8,964 nucleotides of DNA from Myxococcota bacterium (GTDB taxonomy: Bacteria; Myxococcota; Polyangia; GCA-2747355; JAKLHH01). Positions 5,359 through 8,964 of this stretch are shown here, in pieces (position 1 is the first letter of the stretch; every line of letters begins with the position of its first letter). A program made the position numbers and the translations under genes. The stretch lies in assembly GCA_022710245.1 (NCBI GenBank), contig JAKLHH010000237.1:1-8964 (forward strand), in the 5' to 3' direction. Below the pieces are notes generated by a model. The model worked only from the letters and a program-made list of their open reading frames with translations, was not told where the DNA came from and ran no database searches.

Positions 5359-5604
5359 CTAGCGGCAACCCTCGAAGCAGCGCTGCTCGTGGCGCCCGCA
5401 GCGCTCGTGGCAGTGGCGGTGGTGATGTCCCGGCCGGCCGCGGCAGGTGTCGCGGCAGACGCGCGCGTTCTCCCGGCACTGCCGCTGGCACTCGTGCTGG
5501 CGGTGACGGTTATGGCGGTGGTGGTGCGGCTGCGCGAGCGCTGCCCAGCCCGCGAAGGCGAGCGGGAGGACGAGCAACAGGCAGAGCACCAGCTTGCGAG
5601 CCAT
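5359..5604 (-). CDS. Small secreted Cys/His-rich protein with two CX3CX6CX3C modules
   Basis: An 81-residue protein of no family I recognise. A signal peptide (MARKLVLCLLLVLPLAFAGW, with likely cleavage after ALA near residue 24) leaves a mature part of about 57 residues. This part contains eight Cys and many His and Arg. The Cys are C39, C43, C50, C54, C65, C69, C76 and C80, that is two CX3CX6CX3C modules with identical spacing joined by ten residues. CX3C pairs on antiparallel helices form disulfide-locked hairpins in other families, so a twin helical hairpin is plausible. His clusters (HHHRH, HHHRHCH) suggest binding of Cu, Zn or Ni. The ATG at 5604 is certain: AAGGAGGT (5609-5616) lies 4 bases upstream, and a good promoter lies beyond. 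The gene is divergent from a thiol-redox lipoprotein gene that could oxidise, reduce or metallate it (inference). Confidence 0.8.
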   Translation of the reverse strand: MARKLVLCLLLVLPLAFAGWAALAQPHHHRHNRHRQHECQRQCRENARVCRDTCRGRPGHHHRHCHERCGRHEQRCFEGCR

Positions 5605-5632
5605 GGGGACCTCCTTCGGTGGGTGATGATCC

Positions 5633-5661
5633 ACGATCCGCCTCGCCAGAGGTTCTGTCAA
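5633..5661 (-). promoter_or_regulatory. Candidate promoter of the Cys/His-rich gene
   Basis: A perfect TTGACA -35 box (minus strand, 5656-5661) is followed after 17 bases by GATCGT (5633-5638), a weak -10. The implied start, near 5626, would give a leader of about 20 bases ending at the consensus ribosome site 5609-5616. Confidence 0.45.
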
Positions 5662-5739
5662 CGTGTGCTCGGGCCTGGTCGGGCCCGCAGCCCGGGCGCT
5701 CCGCGACGTCGGGGCGCACGTCCCGCGCGCTGCCTGCTC

Positions 5740-5768
5740 TGGGCACGGCCCCTCGCCCCGCGTATCAT
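5740..5768 (+). promoter_or_regulatory. Candidate promoter of the thiol lipoprotein gene
   Basis: TGGGCA (5740-5745, four of six -35 bases) and TATCAT (5763-5768, five of six -10 bases) are 17 bases apart. The start would be near 5775, just before the ribosome site GGAGGT (5782-5787) of the ATG at 5792. Confidence 0.45.
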
Positions 5769-5791
5769 GCGCGCCGCACCCGGAGGTGCCC

Positions 5792-7402
5792 ATGCGTCGC
5801 TCCAGGCTCGCTGCCCTGTTGCTCCTCGCGCTCGCCGATTGCGCGCCGCGCGTGACGCGTCCGCCCGTCGGGGGCGTGCCGGCGACGGCGAAGGGCGCGC
5901 AGCCAGCCGCGCCGGCTCGGGTCAGCCTCGAGCTGTACGTGATGTCGAAGTGCCCCTACGCGGGCGACGCCCTCCGCGCCGCGTACGCCGCGGCGCTCCT
6001 GCTGGGCGATCGCGTCCAGCTGCGCGTGGACTACATCGCCGTGGCCGGCGAGGACGGACGGCCGAGCTCGATGCACGGCGCGCCGGAGGTGGACGGCGAC
6101 CTGCTCCAGCTGTGCGCGCAGAAGCTCAAGCCGGCGCCGGAGAGCTACCTTCGCTTCGTCACCTGCCACGTGCGGGACTTCGCCGCCATCCCCGGGGGGT
6201 GGGAGCGCTGCGCGGCCGAGGCCGGGATCGATCAGGGCGCGCTCAAGGCCTGCTGGCGCGGCGAGGGCAGCAGCCTGCTGCAGGCGTCGATGGGACGCGC
6301 GCAGGCCGCGGGCGCGAGCGGCAGCCCGACCATCCGCATCGGGGGCAAGGACTACCCGGGCGCCCGCTCGCCGGTCGCGCTGCTGCGCGCGCTCTGCGGG
6401 GCGCTGAGCGGTGACCCGCCGGCGCGCTGCCGCGCGTTGCCCGTGGAGCCCGAGGTCGTCGCCACCGTGCTCGGCGACCGTCGCTGCCGCGGCTGCGCCA
6501 CCGACGAGCTGGTCAGGGTCCTGCGCGACCGCTTCCTCCCCCGGCTCAAGGTGCGGGCGCTCGACTACGGCACCGTCGAGGGCAAGCGCCTCTACCAGGA
6601 GCTCAAGCTGCAGGCGCTCCCGGTCATCCTCCTCGACCCCGCGGTGGAGCGCAGCGACAGCTACGCCGCGCTGGGGCCCTGGCTGCGCGCGGTCGGGCGC
6701 TACCGTCAGCTCCGCGTCCCGGCGAGCTTCGATCCCACGGCCGAGATCTGCGACAACGGCGTCGACGACAACGCTGACGGCAAGGCCGACTGCGCCGACC
6801 CGACCTGCTCCACCGCCGCGCTCTGCCGCAAGGAGATCAAGAGGCGGCTAGACGTCTTCATCATGTCGCAGTGCCCCTACGCGGTGCAGGGCATCCTGGC
6901 CATGGAGGAGGTGCTGCGGACCTTCCAGGGCAAGCTCACCTTCGACCTCCACTACATCGTCGGGGAGGCGCAGGGCGGCGGCTACACCTCGATGCACGGC
7001 GAGGCCGAGCTGGCCGAGGACCAGCGGCAGCTCTGCGCGAACAAGCTCTACCGTCGGGGCGACCTGCACCTCAGGTACCTCTATTGCCGGGCGAAGGCCG
7101 CCGGGGACGCCGACTGGAGGACCTGCGCGACGGGGCCGATCGCGGCCCGGAAGATCGAGGAGTGCGTGCGCAAGGAGGGCGCGGCGCTGCTCCGCGCCGA
7201 GCACAAGCTGACGACGAGCCTGGGCGTCGACGCCAGCCCGACCTGGCTCGCGAACAACCGGCACCTCTTCAACGCCGTGACCGCCGCCGAGATCAGCGCG
7301 CAGCTCTGCAAGCACAACCCCGAGCTCTCCCCCTGCAAGAGCCTGCCGCCCGCGCCGCCACCGAGCAGCGCGCCCGCGCCGGGCGGGAGCTGCGGCCAGT
7401 AG
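5792..7402 (+). CDS. Lipoprotein with two DsbA/GILT-like domains, a CXXC domain and a MopE-type segment
   Basis: A 536-residue lipoprotein; the signal peptide ends in the lipobox LADC (C17). Domain 1 (about 44-205) and domain 4 (about 351-508) are paralogous thioredoxin-fold units. Each has SKCPYA or SQCPYA (C54, C361), an SMHG..E motif (93-99, 400-406), four further matching Cys (108/125/140/154 against 415/432/445/458), a cis-Pro loop SPT (P179, P483) and a last Cys (202, 506). The layout recalls DsbA/FrnE and GILT proteins, but the active site has only the first Cys of CXXC. Between them, residues 218-310 form another thioredoxin-like unit with CRGC (232-235) and a LPVILL loop. Residues 319-345 are a MopE-type motif, ICDNGVDDNADGKADC, likely binding Ca or Cu. 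A Pro/Ser-rich tail ends the protein. The start is ATG 5792, 4 bases after GGAGGT. The likely role is disulfide exchange or thiol-mediated metal handling in the envelope. Exact reaction unknown. Confidence 0.85.
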   Translation: MRRSRLAALLLLALADCAPRVTRPPVGGVPATAKGAQPAAPARVSLELYVMSKCPYAGDALRAAYAAALLLGDRVQLRVDYIAVAGEDGRPSSMHGAPEVDGDLLQLCAQKLKPAPESYLRFVTCHVRDFAAIPGGWERCAAEAGIDQGALKACWRGEGSSLLQASMGRAQAAGASGSPTIRIGGKDYPGARSPVALLRALCGALSGDPPARCRALPVEPEVVATVLGDRRCRGCATDELVRVLRDRFLPRLKVRALDYGTVEGKRLYQELKLQALPVILLDPAVERSDSYAALGPWLRAVGRYRQLRVPASFDPTAEICDNGVDDNADGKADCADPTCSTAALCRKEIKRRLDVFIMSQCPYAVQGILAMEEVLRTFQGKLTFDLHYIVGEAQGGGYTSMHGEAELAEDQRQLCANKLYRRGDLHLRYLYCRAKAAGDADWRTCATGPIAARKIEECVRKEGAALLRAEHKLTTSLGVDASPTWLANNRHLFNAVTAAEISAQLCKHNPELSPCKSLPPAPPPSSAPAPGGSCGQ

Positions 7403-7469
7403 CCAGCCCTGCTCGCACGAGCCGCTCCCGGGCGCTCGACGCGCAGGCCGGCGGGTGAGATAACGGGGC

Positions 7470-8441
7470 ATGCGCCGCCGCGACCTCGCCCTCGCCGTCC
7501 TTGGCCTGCACCTCACCTCGCCGCTCCACGCAGCGCCCGCGCTCAAGCCCGGTGCGCTGCGACTCGAGCTCAGCGCCTCCACGCCCACGGTCGCCGAGAC
7601 CGCCCAGGGCGGTGGCTGGCGCTTCACGCTCGCGCTGAGGAACGCCACACGCGCGCGGCAGTGCGCGCTGGTCCCCTCGGTGGTGCTCGCGCACGGGGTC
7701 AGCTGGGAGATCCTCGACGAGCGCGGGGGCAAGTGGCAGCCGACCTTCCTGCCACCGTCGCCGCCCCCTCCGGGCTGGCCCCCGCCGCCGCGCCGGCGCT
7801 GCCTCGCGCCGGGCGCCGAGCTGCCGCTCGGCAGCCTCGACGGGCTCTCCGGGTTCCACGCGTCCGCCCACCCCGACCGCTGGTACCACCAGCCGCCCGC
7901 GGGGCGCTACCGCGCGCGGGTGATCGGCTTCAAGCTCGACGGACTGACGCTCGACAGCGGCGAGGCCGCGGTGCTGGTGCAGCCGGCGGACGCGCCCGTC
8001 TCCGGCCTTCGCCTCGCGCTCGCCGCCTCGCCGGCGCAGACCCAGATGCTGGCCGACGGGACCAGCGCCGCGCCGGTGACGCTGCGCCTGACCTTGAGCA
8101 ACGCGGGCGCCGCGCCCCTCACCGTCGCGGTGGACGCGCTCCTCTGGCGGCACGTCCGGCTGCACGTGGACGGCCCCTCGACGGGGAGCAGCGAGGCGAC
8201 CCCCGGAGCGCTGCCGGCGCCGCGGCCAGCGGACCGCGTGGCGCTCGCTCCCGGGCGCGCGCACACGGTGAGCCTCGGCGCGTTCCCGCCGGGCTCCGGG
8301 CTACAGCGGATCTCGCTGACCCGGGCTGGCTGGTACCGCCTGCGCGCGGTCTACCAGGCGAAGGGGCAGGGCGCCTGGCAGGGCGAGGTGAGCAGCAACT
8401 TCATCTGGCTGGAGGTCCGGCCGCGGCGCGGTCGGCCGTGA
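7470..8441 (+). CDS. Secreted protein with two beta-sandwich-like domains (unrecognised)
   Basis: A 323-residue exported protein I cannot assign to a named family. The N-terminus MRRRDLALAVLGLHLTSPLHAA is a signal peptide with likely cleavage near residue 22. Two halves resemble each other in outline. The first (about 29-170) opens LRLELSASTPTV, has FTLALRNAT and closes GRYRARVIGFKLDG followed by a strand. The second (about 178-316) opens LRLALAASPAQT, has LRLTLSNAGAAPLTV and closes GWYRLRAVYQ and SSNFIWLEV. This is the look of Ig-like or BsuPI-type beta sandwiches. A Pro-rich loop (94-108) interrupts the first. The ATG at 7470 starts the signal peptide; its ribosome site is weak. The gap to the thiol lipoprotein is 67 bases, and the stop overlaps the next gene's start as GTGA. 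It probably acts as a periplasmic or surface binding protein. Function unknown. Confidence 0.8.
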   Translation: MRRRDLALAVLGLHLTSPLHAAPALKPGALRLELSASTPTVAETAQGGGWRFTLALRNATRARQCALVPSVVLAHGVSWEILDERGGKWQPTFLPPSPPPPGWPPPPRRRCLAPGAELPLGSLDGLSGFHASAHPDRWYHQPPAGRYRARVIGFKLDGLTLDSGEAAVLVQPADAPVSGLRLALAASPAQTQMLADGTSAAPVTLRLTLSNAGAAPLTVAVDALLWRHVRLHVDGPSTGSSEATPGALPAPRPADRVALAPGRAHTVSLGAFPPGSGLQRISLTRAGWYRLRAVYQAKGQGAWQGEVSSNFIWLEVRPRRGRP

Positions 8442-8964
8442 GCCGCACCGCCCCGAGGAGAAGCGAGCGGCCCGGGCGGCCCTGGACCCGGAGGCAGCTC
8501 TGCACGCTCGCGCTGGAGCACGGCGCGCGCGCGGCGAAGGTGATCGCGCCCTCCACCGTGGTGACGGCCGCGTGGGTGCGCTGGAAGTGCCAGTTCGGCT
8601 GCGGCGGCTGGGCCTCGAGCTCGGTGTGTCCGCCTCACACGCCAGGTCCCGACGAGACCCGCGCGCTCCTCGACAGCTACGCGCAGGCGATCCTCTTCGA
8701 GGCTGCCCGCGACCGGGCGAAGCCGATCGCGGTCGCGCTCGAGCGCGAGCTCTTCCTCGCGGGCTGCTACAAGGCCTTCGGGCTGGGAGCCGGGCCCTGC
8801 CTCCTCTGCCGCACCTGCGCCTTCGACGCGGGCTGCCGTCACCCCGACGAGGCGCGCCCCTCGCTCGAGGCCTGCGGCGTCGACGTCTTCGCCACCGCGC
8901 GGCGGCACGGCTTCACCATCGAGGTCGTGCGCGGCCGCGGCGATCCCCAGCACTACTTCGGGCT
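8438..8964 (+). CDS. DUF2284 Cys-rich (probable metal- or Fe-S-binding) protein, cut by the window end
   Basis: The first 175 codons of a DUF2284-family protein; the 3' end lies outside the window, probably only a little further on. Cys-rich signatures run through it: KCQFGCGGW with C51 and C55, VCPPHTP with C64, and the ferredoxin-like box GPCLLCRTC (C121, C124, C127) followed by C133. ARPSLEACGVDVFATARRHG (139-158) is the family's conserved closing segment. Known members are annotated as predicted metal-binding proteins; the CX2CX2C..C spacing suggests a 4Fe-4S cluster (inference). I chose the GTG at 8438, overlapping the preceding stop as GTGA; the first ~15 Arg-rich residues are poorly supported and no good ribosome site is seen. 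Translation is probably coupled to the upstream secreted-protein gene, although a cytoplasmic Cys-rich partner for a secreted protein is not obvious. Related sequences often act in redox or cofactor maturation, but no function is proven. Confidence 0.85.
   Translation, partial: MSRTAPRRSERPGRPWTRRQLCTLALEHGARAAKVIAPSTVVTAAWVRWKCQFGCGGWASSSVCPPHTPGPDETRALLDSYAQAILFEAARDRAKPIAVALERELFLAGCYKAFGLGAGPCLLCRTCAFDAGCRHPDEARPSLEACGVDVFATARRHGFTIEVVRGRGDPQHYFG

Noticed and set aside
4737..6414. Overlapping plus-strand open frames of 372 and 380 codons
   Set aside because: They run antisense to the kinase remnant and Cys-rich gene, then out of frame through the thiol lipoprotein. They have no domain motifs and no supported start.
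7403..7469. Terminator or promoter between the thiol lipoprotein and the secreted-protein gene
   Set aside because: Only imperfect GC stems without a T-run and a weak -10-like GATAAC are present. Neither a stop nor a new start of transcription is supported.
6848..8264. Minus-strand open frames opposite the thiol lipoprotein and the secreted protein
   Set aside because: Arg/Ala/Pro-rich shadows of genes with signal peptides and conserved motifs on the plus strand.

Overview
The window is chromosomal DNA of a very GC-rich bacterium, most likely a member of Myxococcota (former Deltaproteobacteria). Two protein signatures point there: a MYXO-CTERM-type C-terminus (Cys, hydrophobic helix, Arg cluster) on a secreted protease, and a MopE-type Cys/Asp/Asn segment (ICDNGVDDNADGKADC) inside a secreted thiol protein. 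There are no RNA genes, CRISPR arrays or intact transposons. The only mobile-DNA trace is a solo REP/MITE-like palindrome at the left edge.

Layout. Positions 1-202 are non-coding, with a nested palindrome at 6-60 and small competing hairpins at 169-196. Two minus-strand genes follow: a D-2-hydroxyacid (D-lactate-like) dehydrogenase (203-1222) and, upstream of it, an unrecognised protein with a coiled coil, one membrane helix and a beta-rich outer domain (1270-2706). A divergent intergenic region (2707-2919) is full of inverted repeats. It leads to a plus-strand, translationally coupled pair: a YCII-family protein (2920-3351) and a PhnB-like VOC protein (3348-3854). The first gene of that pair has its Shine-Dalgarno sequence buried in a hairpin.

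Three minus-strand units converge on this pair. They are a trypsin-fold serine protease carrying both a lipobox and a MYXO-CTERM tail (3839-4822), a P-loop kinase pseudogene that has lost its middle (4971-5312), and a small secreted Cys/His-rich protein with two identically spaced CX3CX6CX3C modules (5359-5604).

Across a 187-base divergent promoter region lies a 536-residue lipoprotein (5792-7402). It contains two copies of a DsbA/GILT-like thioredoxin-fold domain separated by a CXXC domain and a MopE-type segment. A secreted protein with two beta-sandwich-like domains (7470-8441) follows. It overlaps by four bases a DUF2284 Cys-rich, probably Fe-S-binding protein (8438 to the window end, cut off).

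The theme of the right half is the cell envelope and cysteine chemistry: lipoproteins, secreted proteins, thiol-redox domains and predicted metal-binding proteins. The most interesting candidate system is the divergent pair of the eight-cysteine peptide and the duplicated thiol lipoprotein. That they work together is inferred from position and composition only.
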